Of a stretch of DNA of 64,000 bases, positions 11,432 to 21,030 are shown piece by piece. The position numbers were made by a program, and so were the translations under genes. The stretch is from Sporosarcina sp. FSL K6-2383. GTDB taxonomy: Bacteria; Bacillota; Bacilli; Bacillales_A; Planococcaceae. The stretch's first letter is position 1; each line of letters starts with the position of its first letter. Location: the NCBI RefSeq assembly GCF_038618305.1, contig NZ_CP152017.1:2271501-2335500 (forward strand), read 5' to 3'. The notes beneath the pieces are model-generated. The model did not search any database, had not been told where the DNA came from, and worked only from the letters and a program-made list of their open reading frames with translations.

Positions 11432-14146
11432 TTAAGCTTCTTTCATTTTATCACGAAGAACCATCTGTAGGATTCCGCCGTGACGATAGTAGTCAACTTC
11501 AACTTCAGAGTCGAAACGTGCAAGCACGTCAAATTCTTTAACAGAACCGTCTGTAGCTGTTGCTGTTACTTTCAAGATGTCGCGTGGTTTTACGCCTTCC
11601 GCGATGTTAACGCTAATTGCTTCTTCACCTGTAAGGCCTAGTGTTTCAGCACTATCGCCTTTCATGAATTGAAGTGGAAGTACACCCATCATCACAAGGT
11701 TTGAACGGTGGATACGCTCATAGCTTTCAGCGATAACCGTTCTGATACCGAGAAGAGATGTACCTTTCGCAGCCCAGTCACGTGAAGAGCCCATTCCGTA
11801 GTCTTTACCAGTGATGATTGCAAGACCTGTACCGTCTTCTTGGTACTTCATCGCTGCATCATAGATCGGCATGATTTCTTTATTCGGCCAGTAAGTAGTG
11901 AAGCCACCTTCTGTACCTTTTGCAATCTGGTTACGAATACGGATATTCGCAAACGTACCGCGCATCATCACTTCATGGTTCCCACGACGTGAACCGTAAG
12001 AGTTGAAGAAACGTGGGCTAACGCCATTGTCAAGCAAGTATTTCCCTGCTGGCGTATCTTTACCGATTGCGCCTGCTGGTGAAATGTGGTCCGTTGTGAT
12101 GGAATCACCAAATTTACCAATAACACGTAGCCCTGAAAGTGCTTGAATGTCAGCTGGTTCTTTTGCAAGTCCTTCGAAGAACGGTGGATTTTGAATATAT
12201 GTTGAGTTTTCATCGAAATCGTACAAGGAATCATCAGTTGTTTCAATAGCGTTCCATGCTTCGTTTTCCGTGAATACGCGTGCATATTCTTTACGGAATA
12301 GCTCAGGTGTAACAGTTGCTTTCACAACAGCCTGTACTTCTTCTGTTGTTGGCCAAATGTCTTTGAAGAAGACGTTGTTGCCGTCTTTATCTTGACCAAT
12401 TGGATCTTTTTCAAAGTCAATATCGACAGTTCCAGCAAGTGCATACGCAACAACAAGTGGCGGTGAAGCCAAGTAGTTTGCTTTCACAAGTGGGTGGATA
12501 CGTCCTTCAAAGTTACGGTTACCCGAAAGAACCGATGACATTAACATATCGTTACCTGTAATCGCTGTTTCGATTTCTGGCAGAAGTGGCCCAGAGTTAC
12601 CGATACATGTTGTACAGCCGTAACCTACTGTTGTGAAGCCGATTTCGTCAAGGTATTTATTAAGACCTGAATCTTGCAGGTATCCTGTAACAACTTTAGA
12701 ACCTGGTGCCAATGACGTTTTCACGTAAGCTGGTGGCGTAAGCCCTTTTTCGACAGCTTTTTTCGCAACAAGACCCGCACCTAACATAACGTATGGGTTA
12801 GATGTGTTTGTACAAGATGTGATTGCCGCGATTGCTAGGTCCCCTGTTTTAAGGTCAACAGTGCGCCCATCTTCAAAATTGATTGTAGACGTTTTTTCAA
12901 GTTCTTTCGGTGTGAAACCGAAACCTTGGTTCCCTTCAGGAGCTACAACTGCATCGTTGAATGAACGTTGCATGTCTGTTAGTGGAATCATATCCTGTGG
13001 ACGTTTCGGTCCAGCAAGGTTCGCTACGATTTGAGATAAATCAATTTCCACAACTTCAGTATACGTCGGCTCTTCATTATCAGCTGTGAAGAACATATCG
13101 TTTTCAATCAAATATTGTTTAACAACTTGGATATTCTCTTCTTCGCGGCCTGTTAAGCGCATATAGTTCAACGCTTCTTCGTCAACTGGGAAGAAACCAC
13201 AAGTTGCACCGTATTCAGGTGCCATGTTTGCAATTGTTGCACGGTCTGCAAGTGGTAATTTAGAAACGCCAGGTCCGAAGAACTCAACGAATTTACCAAC
13301 AACGCCGTGTGCACGCAATGTTTGTGTTACTTTCAATGCTAAATCAGTTGCAGTTGTTCCGTTTGGAAGCTCTCCAACAAGTTTAACACCGATAACTTCT
13401 GGAATTGGGAAGTATGAAGGCTGTCCAAGCATTCCTGCTTCAGCTTCGATACCACCAACGCCCCATCCAAGCACACCGATACCGTTGATCATTGTTGTAT
13501 GTGAGTCTGTTCCAACAAGTGTATCTGGGTATGTTTCGAATGTGCCGTCTGCATTTTCAATTGCATGGACAACGTTTGCCAAATACTCCAGGTTAACTTG
13601 GTGAACGATACCTGTTGCAGGTGGTACTGCACGGTAGTTATCGTAAGCTTTTTGTGCCCAGCTTAGGAACTGATAACGTTCCGCGTTACGCTCGAACTCA
13701 AGCTCCATGTTTTTTTGCAATGCATCAAGTGTTCCGTAACGGTCAACTTGTACCGAGTGGTCAATAACTAGATCCACTGGAATTTCAGGGTTAATTTTGT
13801 TCGGGTCTCCACCCATTTTCGCCATTGCTGAACGAAGTGCTGCAAGGTCAACGACAACAGGTACACCTGTGAAGTCTTGAAGGATAACGCGTGACGGTTT
13901 GAATGGTACTTCTGCATCCGCGTCCGCATCTTTGCCCCATTTTGCTAGGTTTTCGACGTGTTCGTCTTTGATGACATAACCGTCATGTTGACGTAGTACG
14001 GATTCAAGTAGTACTTTTACGGAATAAGGTAGTTTTGAAATGTTTGCGATGCCTGCTTCTTCGAGTGCAGCTAGACGGTAATAGTTATACGTCTTGCCAT
14101 TCAAATCGAATGATTGACGGCTGTTGTGCAAATTGCTTTTTGCCAT
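11432..14146 (-). CDS. acnA: Aconitate hydratase
   Basis: 904 aa, the normal length of AcnA/CitB. It interconverts citrate and isocitrate in the TCA cycle with a 4Fe-4S cluster. Cluster cysteines are in ITSCTNTSN and [12 protein letters not shown]. The mobile C-terminal domain has [17 protein letters not shown]. subtilis CitB also binds RNA when iron is low; that is family knowledge, not shown here. The ATG is preceded by AAAGGAGGAAT. A copy of the dispersed repeat element lies in the 274-bp region upstream. Confidence 0.97.
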   Translation of the reverse strand: MAKSNLHNSRQSFDLNGKTYNYYRLAALEEAGIANISKLPYSVKVLLESVLRQHDGYVIKDEHVENLAKWGKDADADAEVPFKPSRVILQDFTGVPVVVDLAALRSAMAKMGGDPNKINPEIPVDLVIDHSVQVDRYGTLDALQKNMELEFERNAERYQFLSWAQKAYDNYRAVPPATGIVHQVNLEYLANVVHAIENADGTFETYPDTLVGTDSHTTMINGIGVLGWGVGGIEAEAGMLGQPSYFPIPEVIGVKLVGELPNGTTATDLALKVTQTLRAHGVVGKFVEFFGPGVSKLPLADRATIANMAPEYGATCGFFPVDEEALNYMRLTGREEENIQVVKQYLIENDMFFTADNEEPTYTEVVEIDLSQIVANLAGPKRPQDMIPLTDMQRSFNDAVVAPEGNQGFGFTPKELEKTSTINFEDGRTVDLKTGDLAIAAITSCTNTSNPYVMLGAGLVAKKAVEKGLTPPAYVKTSLAPGSKVVTGYLQDSGLNKYLDEIGFTTVGYGCTTCIGNSGPLLPEIETAITGNDMLMSSVLSGNRNFEGRIHPLVKANYLASPPLVVAYALAGTVDIDFEKDPIGQDKDGNNVFFKDIWPTTEEVQAVVKATVTPELFRKEYARVFTENEAWNAIETTDDSLYDFDENSTYIQNPPFFEGLAKEPADIQALSGLRVIGKFGDSITTDHISPAGAIGKDTPAGKYLLDNGVSPRFFNSYGSRRGNHEVMMRGTFANIRIRNQIAKGTEGGFTTYWPNKEIMPIYDAAMKYQEDGTGLAIITGKDYGMGSSRDWAAKGTSLLGIRTVIAESYERIHRSNLVMMGVLPLQFMKGDSAETLGLTGEEAISVNIAEGVKPRDILKVTATATDGSVKEFDVLARFDSEVEVDYYRHGGILQMVLRDKMKEA

Positions 14147-14189
14147 TACTAAATTCCTCCTTTTTTACTATAACTGCTGAAAAGGCTGT

Positions 14190-14290
14190 AAATTAATTAC
14201 GCCTCGGCGTAATTACATCCGGATTTTTTCGAGCAGGTTCGAAAAACTTCTCTACAAAATCCGTGATATTTGCAGAGGCTTTGCCTGTCT
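14190..14290 (-). repeat. Dispersed element, copy 1 (upstream of acnA)
   Basis: It contains the perfect palindrome AATTACGCC-TC-GGCGTAATT (14195-14214), then ATCCGGATTTT, a variable middle and AAATCCGTGAT...GAGGCTT. Read on the minus strand it has the same order of blocks as copies 2 and 3. It lies in the acnA 5' region. The rest of 14147-14420 holds a short hairpin (CCTGTCTTC/GAAGACGGG) and nothing else I can name. Confidence 0.65.
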
Positions 14291-14420
14291 TCTCCTGAAG
14301 ACGGGTAAGCGTCTTTTCCCTAGTCCATCATATAATACCAACGTACATAAGTAAAATACATTATATTTATAGTCTTTCATAAGTAATTGTAATGACTCGT
14401 TTGATTTCCGATAAGAATCT

Positions 14421-15743
14421 TCAAATAATAAAGATAGAGTGTAAATAGTTTGTCATGAAAACACTATTTGGATCACATTGCGCACGAATTGCCATGAAGC
14501 GATCTAGATTAGGGTATAACTCCTGCATTTTTTCACCCGTTAAATCATTTATCTTGCCAAAATGAGGTCGACCACCATAGGTTGCCATTAATCGATGGAC
14601 CCATTTGAAATAAGGTCCATCATCCATTCCCTTATACATATGAAAGGCTAAAAATGCAGTTGACTCACCTTGCGTTGGACTAAGAAAGGCGTCCTCACCA
14701 GCTGTTACACGACATTCAATCGGAAAATGAACGAAAAACGGATGAGCACGTAAAAACGCATGAATTTCTTCCATACATGCTTCAAATCTATCCAAAGGAA
14801 TGGCATATTCTGTTTCCGAAAACTTGACTAACCTGGGCGACGGGAAGATTTCATAATATAGACCCTCTTTTGAGCCAGTTGGAACACTCTTTGCTGATAA
14901 ATCGGTCATTTTTCGGGACATTTCCGGTTTCATGCGACATATTTCAGAAATAGTTTTGAAAGCGGCTGTTTCCACCAATCCATTTTTCATAAAATCAACC
15001 GCTTTGGATTGCACACTTTGTTTCACCAGCGGAATACTATTCGTTTTTTTCACTTGGACCGTATCTGCTCCAGGGAAATAAAACCATTCCAAATGTCGAT
15101 TATTCTGAAGTCCGGACGACCATTCAGTAAGCGCTGTAGCAAGTGAGCGCTTGTAGCTTGTCACTTGCAAACTGTAAAGAGGAACCGTTCGGATTGTCAC
15201 ATCTACAAGAACGCCTAGCATGCCTAGCGACAAGCTGAGTGCTTTCGACAAATCGTCATCCGCTCGCCTATGGTGTCTGACATTTCCTTTTCCATCCACC
15301 CATGTCCAAGCAATGACTTGATCTGATAATGAACCAAACGCAAGTCCTGTCCCATGTGTTCCTGTACTGATCGCTCCGGCAATTGTTTGCCGCTGAATAT
15401 CTCCCATATTTTCGAGCGCCATCCCTATAGAGGCAAGAAGTGGCGCCGCCTCATACAAATATGTCCCAGCCCACAGTCTGGCTTCCATCACTTCACTGTC
15501 ATATGAAATTAATCCATGCAAATAATCGAGTGACATCGCATCACTTTCTGGCTGTGCTACCGGGCTAAATGAATGAGCTGCCCCCGTCACACGTAGAGTT
15601 GCACCGCGAATTCGGCAACTATTGACGGTATCCTGTATGTCGCTGATACTTTTTGGAAAATGATAATAATCGGGAATTGCCTTGACATTTTTTGCCCAAT
15701 TCGTCCACTTGACTACTTTTTTCGGTCTATTCATAGAAAACAT
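14421..15743 (-). CDS. FAD-linked oxidoreductase, D-arabinono-1,4-lactone / L-gulonolactone oxidase family
   Basis: 440 aa. The PP-loop FAD domain has GAAHSFSP (His57, the family's covalent flavin histidine) and STGTHGTG (126-133). The C-terminal ALO domain has PHFGK near residue 394, the variant of the family HWGK motif. It should oxidise an aldonolactone or alditol with O2. GGAGAAGGCAG precedes the ATG. The start overlaps the end of the PLP-enzyme gene by 13 bp, so the two are translationally coupled and probably act in one pathway, perhaps sugar-acid or hydroxy-amino-acid breakdown (inference). Confidence 0.85.
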   Translation of the reverse strand: MFSMNRPKKVVKWTNWAKNVKAIPDYYHFPKSISDIQDTVNSCRIRGATLRVTGAAHSFSPVAQPESDAMSLDYLHGLISYDSEVMEARLWAGTYLYEAAPLLASIGMALENMGDIQRQTIAGAISTGTHGTGLAFGSLSDQVIAWTWVDGKGNVRHHRRADDDLSKALSLSLGMLGVLVDVTIRTVPLYSLQVTSYKRSLATALTEWSSGLQNNRHLEWFYFPGADTVQVKKTNSIPLVKQSVQSKAVDFMKNGLVETAAFKTISEICRMKPEMSRKMTDLSAKSVPTGSKEGLYYEIFPSPRLVKFSETEYAIPLDRFEACMEEIHAFLRAHPFFVHFPIECRVTAGEDAFLSPTQGESTAFLAFHMYKGMDDGPYFKWVHRLMATYGGRPHFGKINDLTGEKMQELYPNLDRFMAIRAQCDPNSVFMTNYLHSIFII

Positions 15744-16903
15744 CTGCCTTCTCCTCTATACGTTTTATAGGCACCTGCATATGCTGACCCTCTTCTTGCA
15801 TGTAATTCAGCAAAACGCTCACATAATTCCCCCGCTTTAGCATGCCGAAAATAGACAGTGTCACCGATTTCTACCGTTCCTTGTCGATCTACTAACGGTG
15901 TCTGCACTTCGCCCGCCCCTTCATTTTTTAGATACGAAAGGTCGTTCGGCCAAATCGGCACCGGATTTTTATCGACGCCTACTGCACCCGATGCAATATA
16001 ACCTCCACCCTGACAAACGATAATCCCTTGTTCAGGCTGTCTAGTGACACGTAATGCAAATGTCGCTGCCGGCTCAAGCGGCAAATTGTGATAGCGCGAG
16101 AACAGTGCTGGAAAATAGAAAGCCGAGCCGATCGTCACTTCCGTTACTTCCTCTTCTCCCGATGTGAAGTCGATGCTTCCTGAACCACCACCGTTGACAA
16201 ATCGAAGTGTCTTCACATTGTTCTTGACAAGTTCGACAGCATTTCTACGGAAATGGCGGACATTTTTACGCGCGATTCCTTTCAATTGTTTCATAACAAA
16301 TTGCTGCCAACGAGCGACAGGCACATCTGTCACCCCTGCAATTTGGGCCTCATAGCCCATAACACCCGTGATGCTCGTATATGTGAACGAACGCCCACTG
16401 GCCAATAGCTGCTCAATATCGCGCATCGTCCGCAGTGAAGAACGTTTCGTTCCAAAATAAAGCAATTTAAAATCAGTCGACACATTCAAATCAAGACAAA
16501 TCTCAAATACAATATCATGCTTCTCACCAATTACATCTAGCCATTGCCACTGTTCAATACAATCAATCATAAAAATAACCGTGCGACCTTCACGAATAAA
16601 AGGAATGATGCACTCCAATGGCTGCGCTTCGTATTGTGGATAGCCAAGCAACAAATCATCGAATCCGCATTCAAGGAGGTAAAGTGTTTCCCAAAGATCG
16701 AATGTCATCCAACCTGCCGGATGAGTAAGATGCTCAGCTATGTAACGTAGTAATTCTACTGAGCGCACCGATTTTGTTGCGATACGCACCCCTTTGTTCC
16801 CTGATGATTCATTGACAAATGCAATATTTCGATCTAATGCATTGAGGTCTATACAGGCAAACGGTCGAGCAAGGTTTGCGTAAGCCACTTCCGCTTCTTT
16901 CAA
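15731..16903 (-). CDS. Fold-type III PLP enzyme, D-threonine aldolase / D-serine dehydratase-like ('amino acid deaminase/aldolase')
   Basis: About 390 aa. The alanine-racemase N-terminal barrel has the PLP lysine in RIATKSVRS (near residue 44), and the C-terminal D-Ser-dehydratase-like domain has the pattern GGGYIASG. It should cleave or deaminate a D-hydroxy-amino acid. A longer frame starts at ATG 16921, but its first codons form the sequence AAAGGAGGT, which is an ideal ribosome binding site 6 nt before a TTG at 16903, so I prefer TTG. The FAD oxidase follows with a 13-bp overlap. Confidence 0.75.
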   Translation of the reverse strand: MKEAEVAYANLARPFACIDLNALDRNIAFVNESSGNKGVRIATKSVRSVELLRYIAEHLTHPAGWMTFDLWETLYLLECGFDDLLLGYPQYEAQPLECIIPFIREGRTVIFMIDCIEQWQWLDVIGEKHDIVFEICLDLNVSTDFKLLYFGTKRSSLRTMRDIEQLLASGRSFTYTSITGVMGYEAQIAGVTDVPVARWQQFVMKQLKGIARKNVRHFRRNAVELVKNNVKTLRFVNGGGSGSIDFTSGEEEVTEVTIGSAFYFPALFSRYHNLPLEPAATFALRVTRQPEQGIIVCQGGGYIASGAVGVDKNPVPIWPNDLSYLKNEGAGEVQTPLVDRQGTVEIGDTVYFRHAKAGELCERFAELHARRGSAYAGAYKTYRGEGRCFL

Positions 16904-17071
16904 AAAACTACCTCCTTTCATCGCAAAACTATTATTATAGTAAGTATATTCTGTTATTCATTTCCGAGCAAAGATATTCCACTATTCAATATTTTTCAAG
17001 TGTGCTGAAATAAATGTTTAAATATGGCATGATAAATGGGATGGTATATACGAGGCGAGGGAGTGATAGAG

Positions 17072-17617
17072 ATGAAAAAAGCATTACTAGTGATCGATTA
17101 TACAGTCGATTTTGTAGCGAAGGACGGCGCATTAACATGCGGAAAACCGGGGATCGCACTCGAAAATTATATTACCGAATTGACAACAGCATTTTTAAAT
17201 GAAGGACATTTTGTTGCCATGCCGGTTGATGTGCATGAACTCGACGATCCGCACCATCCTGAAACGAAACAGTTTCCCCCACATAATATCCGAGGGACTG
17301 CTGGAAGAAATTTATATGGTTCCCTTCAACAATTGTACGAAGCGCGTAAAAAGGACATCTATTGGATGGACAAAACGCGTTTTAGTGCATTTGCCGGAAC
17401 CGATTTAGAACTACTTTTACGAGCACGCGAAATTAAGCAGTTACATCTTGTAGGCGTCTGTACGGATATTTGTATCCTTCACACAGCTGTCGATGCTTAT
17501 AACCGTGGTTTTGACATCGTCATTCATGAACAAGGGGTCGCAAGTTTCGATCCTGCGGGTCATGAATGGGCATTGCGTCATTTTGAAAATACGTTAGGCG
17601 CTACGATTGTTCGCTAA
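17072..17617 (+). CDS. pncA: Nicotinamidase
   Basis: 181 aa isochorismatase-fold hydrolase that turns nicotinamide into nicotinate for NAD salvage. The catalytic triad is Asp9 (VIDYTVDF), Lys101 (MDKTRFSAFAG) and Cys134 (GVCTDIC). Likely metal ligands are in PVDVHELDDPHHPET. The pattern is close to B. subtilis YueJ/PncA. The start at 17072 is chosen over the in-frame 17036 ATG because GGGAGTGATAGAG sits in front of it. It is divergent from the aldolase gene and monocistronic. Confidence 0.9.
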   Translation: MKKALLVIDYTVDFVAKDGALTCGKPGIALENYITELTTAFLNEGHFVAMPVDVHELDDPHHPETKQFPPHNIRGTAGRNLYGSLQQLYEARKKDIYWMDKTRFSAFAGTDLELLLRAREIKQLHLVGVCTDICILHTAVDAYNRGFDIVIHEQGVASFDPAGHEWALRHFENTLGATIVR

Positions 17618-17734
17618 CTTCTTCTAAAAAATCTCTGGTAATTTTTTCGTATTTGTTGTTTAAAGTATTGTAAAGAAGGTTATTGTGAATACTACAGAAG
17701 CAACTACGAATTACTTCAAAGGAGATGGAATGCA

Positions 17735-17989
17735 ATGGGATTCATTTGGTTCTTGATTATCGGTGGAATCATCGGTTGGTTGGCTGGTATGATTTTAGGG
17801 AAAGACATTCCGGGCGGCATTATCGGAAATATTATCGCAGGGATTATCGGCGCCTGGATTGGTGGCAAACTACTTGGACAATGGGGATGGCGCGTATCCG
17901 ATTTTTACGTGTTCCCTGCCCTAATCGGTGCGATAATCCTTGTCTTCATTGTGAGCTTTATCATGAAAACCATGCGTAAAGCGACATGA
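17735..17989 (+). CDS. GlsB/YeaQ/YmgE-family membrane protein
   Basis: 84 aa with three hydrophobic, glycine-rich segments (GFIWFLIIGGIIGWLAGMIL, GGIIGNIIAGIIGAWIGG and a C-terminal helix), the hallmark of the small transglycosylase-associated stress membrane proteins. The biochemical role is unclear. A strong AAGGAGATGGAATGCA site precedes the ATG, and a terminator follows directly. It lies alone between pncA and the convergent lytic transglycosylase. Confidence 0.85.
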   Translation: MGFIWFLIIGGIIGWLAGMILGKDIPGGIIGNIIAGIIGAWIGGKLLGQWGWRVSDFYVFPALIGAIILVFIVSFIMKTMRKAT

Positions 17990-17996
17990 CGACAAC

Positions 17997-18036
17997 AAAA
18001 AAAGATGGACCCTTATAAACTGGGTCCATCTTTTTT
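17997..18036. terminator. Bidirectional terminator
   Basis: AAAAAAGATGGACCC pairs with GGGTCCATCTTTTTT between the convergent GlsB-like and lytic transglycosylase genes. Confidence 0.9.
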
Positions 18037-18715
18037 ACTTATTTTCCATTTCAATACGATATGTCTCAAATTCATTGAAGAAATAAAGAACATCCTGCAC
18101 GTATTTCTCACTGCGGTTATAGTCAAAAATCGCCTTTTCAAGCTCGCCATCAGCCGCTCCACTTTTTGCTAGGTATTTCGCAGCACTATGCATGGCATCT
18201 TCAATATTATATGGGTCGGCAATACCGTCACCATTTGCATCTACACCATAGCCACCATATTGCTTAATAATAGCTGGATTCGTTTTATCCTTTTCTGGAA
18301 TTTCTCCCTTGCCCAGTCCACCACAACCTGGGTAACCCCATCCTACAAACGTACAAGGCATGAACTGCATATGCCCCTCTGCCCCTACTGGCGAAAGAAG
18401 GGGATCCATCGTCGAAAAACGAGTTTCAATTCGATGATGGGCAGCTAGCAGTGTCCACGGAATACCGTAGGATTCAGCTGCATCTTTATACACTTGGATA
18501 TACTCTTCCGGAATCGTCGTCACACTATGATGCTCCTTCATCTCGAGCAGTGCGCTTGCTGATTTCCGAATCAGTTCCGGGTTTTGCAAACCTGTCCAGA
18601 TGATAGCAGTCAATGTAAAAACGGTGACCGCTATAGGAATAAGAAGAATAATGAGTAGTGCTTTTACCTTCATAGACAACCCTTTATTTTTCTTTTTTGC
18701 CACGACTCTTTCCAC
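18035..18715 (-). CDS. Membrane-anchored lytic transglycosylase (SLT domain)
   Basis: 226 aa. One N-terminal TM anchor (about residues 16-40) is followed by an SLT/CwlT-like lysozyme-fold domain. The catalytic glutamate is in HRIETRFS. The family motif appears as GAEGHMQFMPCTF, and the C-terminal part has NIEDAMHSAAKYLAKSG and FDYNRSEKYV. It would cut peptidoglycan between MurNAc and GlcNAc outside the membrane. The start may be GTG at 18715 or a second GTG at 18703; both have weak purine-rich sites. Confidence 0.85.
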   Translation of the reverse strand: MERVVAKKKNKGLSMKVKALLIILLIPIAVTVFTLTAIIWTGLQNPELIRKSASALLEMKEHHSVTTIPEEYIQVYKDAAESYGIPWTLLAAHHRIETRFSTMDPLLSPVGAEGHMQFMPCTFVGWGYPGCGGLGKGEIPEKDKTNPAIIKQYGGYGVDANGDGIADPYNIEDAMHSAAKYLAKSGAADGELEKAIFDYNRSEKYVQDVLYFFNEFETYRIEMENK

Positions 18716-18744
18716 CCCATCAGTTCCAGTCTTACATTTTTCGT

Positions 18745-19341
18745 TTAGGCACCTGCTTTAATCAACGCTTTCATATCCTTAGCAATTTGCTCGTAAGGTA
18801 CGTTTTCAACCCCATTATACATTTTGACAATTTGACCTTGCTGATTGACAAGCGAGAATTGAACACCGTGTGTAACCTGGTCAGAGTTCGGATCATCAAC
18901 TACAATTGCCTTAAAGGATTCCAACGCAAACTTCGAAATATCCTCCATTGCGTAACCTGTTAGCATCTCCCACTTACTTTGATCCTGAGTATCGTATCGA
19001 TCGAGATACTCTTGGAGCACTTCAGGTGTATCCACTTCTGGATCAACACTAAATGACACAATCTTATAGTCTTCTATGCCTTCTTCAGCTAATTCTGCTT
19101 CGATATCCACCATATTTACCATCATCGGTGGGCAGACTGATGTACACTTCGTGAATATAAATTGAGATAACCACACTTGCCCTTCCAAATCATCTAGCGA
19201 GACTTGCTCATTATGTTGATTTGTAAATTCAAACGGCGCGATTTGGTATTCAAAATCTGCTTTAAAGCCACCTGGCCCTGAACAGGCGACCAGTACAAGT
19301 ACTACAAGTAAAACATACGGTAATAATAACTTTTTACGCAT
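18745..19341 (-). CDS. SCO1/SenC-family lipoprotein
   Basis: 198 aa with a lipoprotein signal peptide ending LVLVAC (Cys20). The thioredoxin-like SCO domain has the copper/thiol motif CTSVC (Cys66, Cys70) and the conserved His158 in VTHGVQ. In B. subtilis the homologue (YpmQ/BsSco) helps assemble the CuA centre of cytochrome c oxidase. The ATG at 19341 has TGAGGGATAAAAGA upstream; the longer frame is rejected. It is near the ccd genes, which fits a cytochrome biogenesis role. Confidence 0.9.
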   Translation of the reverse strand: MRKKLLLPYVLLVVLVLVACSGPGGFKADFEYQIAPFEFTNQHNEQVSLDDLEGQVWLSQFIFTKCTSVCPPMMVNMVDIEAELAEEGIEDYKIVSFSVDPEVDTPEVLQEYLDRYDTQDQSKWEMLTGYAMEDISKFALESFKAIVVDDPNSDQVTHGVQFSLVNQQGQIVKMYNGVENVPYEQIAKDMKALIKAGA

Positions 19342-19563
19342 TCTTTTATCCCTCACTATACTATTTATACGTTCATCATAGCGGATGTAATTCACCTTCA
19401 CAAGCAAACTGGTCGATAATCACTTATTGAAATTTTGACGATTTTGTGAAGTTCATTCCCCTTTAAGCAGACAAGAGCAAATTAAGTATAGAAATACATT
19501 GTTCGTGTATTTTCTTGCTGATACTCTTATAATGGTGAATAGATATGGAAGAGGTGAAGACTA

Positions 19564-19986
19564 TTGCCAGATTTATTTATGTGGTTGATTATTTTATGGA
19601 CTTTTGTTCTCGTTGGACTTTTTGCTATAGGCGGCTTTTTCATGTTTCGGAAGTTTCTCAAAGTATTTCCGAAAGCAGACGGTAAATCGACGCTTGACTG
19701 GGAAGAGCATTATGTAGAAAGCTCCCTTCATCTATGGAATGATGAAGCAAAATTATTGCTAAATGAGCTCGTCATCCCAGTACCCGAATTATTCCGACCT
19801 GTTGCCAAGCAAAAGATCGCTGGGAAAATTGGTGAGATTGCATTAGATGAAAAAGCGCCAAAAATCAATCACGATCTTATCATTCGTGGCTATATACAAG
19901 CAACACCAAAGCGGGACCATAAATTTCTCCGTAAAAAGCTAACATCGATGGATATCGATTTAACTCCCTACGAACATCTATTTTAA
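19564..19986 (+). CDS. yneK: DUF2621 (YneK-family) membrane protein
   Basis: 140 aa. One N-terminal TM helix (residues 5-30) precedes a cytoplasmic domain with WEEHYVESSLHLWNDEAK, the recognisable DUF2621 core. In B. subtilis yneK lies beside ccdA and yneJ, the same neighbours as here. Function unknown. TTG start after GAGGTGAAGACTA. It is convergent with ccdC. Confidence 0.8.
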   Translation: MPDLFMWLIILWTFVLVGLFAIGGFFMFRKFLKVFPKADGKSTLDWEEHYVESSLHLWNDEAKLLLNELVIPVPELFRPVAKQKIAGKIGEIALDEKAPKINHDLIIRGYIQATPKRDHKFLRKKLTSMDIDLTPYEHLF

Positions 19987-20130
19987 CTTACTTCAGCAAA
20001 AGTCCCTTACATCTGCTGAAGTAAGTTAAGCCTCCGGCGGATGTCACAGATTTTGGAGGGAGCGAATTGTGCAAGCACAATTCAAAATCTGGACGCAATT
20101 ACGCCGAGACGTAATTGATCTTAATTCAGC
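19985..20130 (+). repeat. Dispersed element, copy 2 (after yneK)
   Basis: It opens with a 13-bp hairpin AACTTACTTCAGC/GCTGAAGTAAGTT (19985-20027). Blocks shared with copy 3 follow: AAGCCTCCGGCGGATGTCAC, AGATTTTG, GCGAATTGTGC, AATCTGGACGCAATTACGCC and GTAATTGAT. It ends with TTAATTCAGC. Compared with copy 3 it carries an extra stretch of about 12 bp (AAGCACAATTCA) that makes a small inner hairpin. Confidence 0.8.
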
Positions 20131-20166
20131 AAAAGGTGCCCACAGAGTTGTGTGAGCACCTTTTTT
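20131..20166. terminator. Terminator between yneK and ccdC
   Basis: AAAAGGTGC/GCACCTTTTTT stem, placed next to repeat copy 2 and just before the ccdC stop (minus strand). Confidence 0.75.
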
Positions 20167-20168
20167 GG

Positions 20169-20684
20169 TTATTCAGCTGAGATGTGCCTCTGTTGAAGCG
20201 AGTAAAACTTCGTTAGCATTCCAATTCGCCACGGAACAATCATGCCGAATGCAAGAATCCAGAACATGCCACCCAACTCACCAACGTCGATTGTATTGCT
20301 TAGTATGAGCTTCCCAACAAGCCGTACAACGAGCAGTCCCAGTAAGATAAATAGAAATGCTTTTGAACGTTTAACGTAAATGCCATTGTCCTTCCGCTCG
20401 AAGTGTGTTGTTTTAATCAAAATGACGGAGAAAAGCACCCCAACAATGAGAGCCTCCACAATTTGTAGCGGGGCGACTCTGAATTCTTCGAAGAAAAACA
20501 TCAACGCACCAGTTGACATAAAAAGAGGCGGTAGGATAATCCTTTTTGCTGTTACCGGCTTCTTTGCGGCTTTCGTTCGAACGATGAGTGCCAGTATGCC
20601 CATGAACAACGCGATAACCGTTGAACCAATAATTAGATAAACCGGGGGTACTTTTGTGAAAATCATTTCGATCAATTCGCTCAA
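20169..20684 (-). CDS. ccdC: CcdC-family membrane protein
   Basis: 171 aa with about five TM segments, matching the CcdC/YneJ family found beside ccdA in Bacillales; the role in cytochrome c maturation is suggested by location only. I place the start at TTG 20684, where TTGA overlaps the TGA stop of the thioredoxin-like gene and GGGGGAAA lies upstream; the first ATG is six codons later. The longer frame to 20924 is an out-of-frame shadow of the thioredoxin gene. Confidence 0.8.
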   Translation of the reverse strand: MSELIEMIFTKVPPVYLIIGSTVIALFMGILALIVRTKAAKKPVTAKRIILPPLFMSTGALMFFFEEFRVAPLQIVEALIVGVLFSVILIKTTHFERKDNGIYVKRSKAFLFILLGLLVVRLVGKLILSNTIDVGELGGMFWILAFGMIVPWRIGMLTKFYSLQQRHISAE

Positions 20685-21007
20685 TCTTGTTTCCCCCGTT
20701 CGATAACCTCTGCTAAACGTTGCTTTAACTCTTCTATCCGAACAAATCGGGCAAATCGCGTATACTCTTTGCCGCCGTAAAACAATAAGACGACCGGTGC
20801 CGTAAACAATGACAACTGTCCCGCTATTTCCGGCACTTGCGCTATATTCACTTGATAAAAAGGGATTGGATAGTCTACTTTTAATACTTCCACTTGCGGG
20901 TATAATCCATCGCAGACTGAACAATTATTGGTTTTCACGAAGAGAAGCAACTCATTTTTCAGCTTGATTGTCTCAACCCATTCTTCAAACGAAGCTATTT
21001 GTTTCAC
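20681..21007 (-). CDS. Thioredoxin-like protein
   Basis: 108 aa single thioredoxin fold without signal peptide. The active site CSVC is at Cys29-Cys32, and the cis-Pro appears in LFTAPVVLLFYGG. It lies between ccdA (23 bp upstream) and ccdC (overlapping stop and start), so it may deliver electrons to CcdA from the cytoplasm (inference). In B. subtilis this slot holds the response-regulator-like yneI, so the gene content differs. Confidence 0.85.
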   Translation of the reverse strand: MKQIASFEEWVETIKLKNELLLFVKTNNCSVCDGLYPQVEVLKVDYPIPFYQVNIAQVPEIAGQLSLFTAPVVLLFYGGKEYTRFARFVRIEELKQRLAEVIERGKQD

Positions 21008-21030
21008 GAGTGATCCCCCTCTTTATTCCA

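Noticed and set aside
20685..20924. N-terminal extension of ccdC to 20924
   Set aside because: It is an out-of-frame shadow of the thioredoxin-like gene; the TTG at 20684 fits the stop overlap and ribosome binding site.
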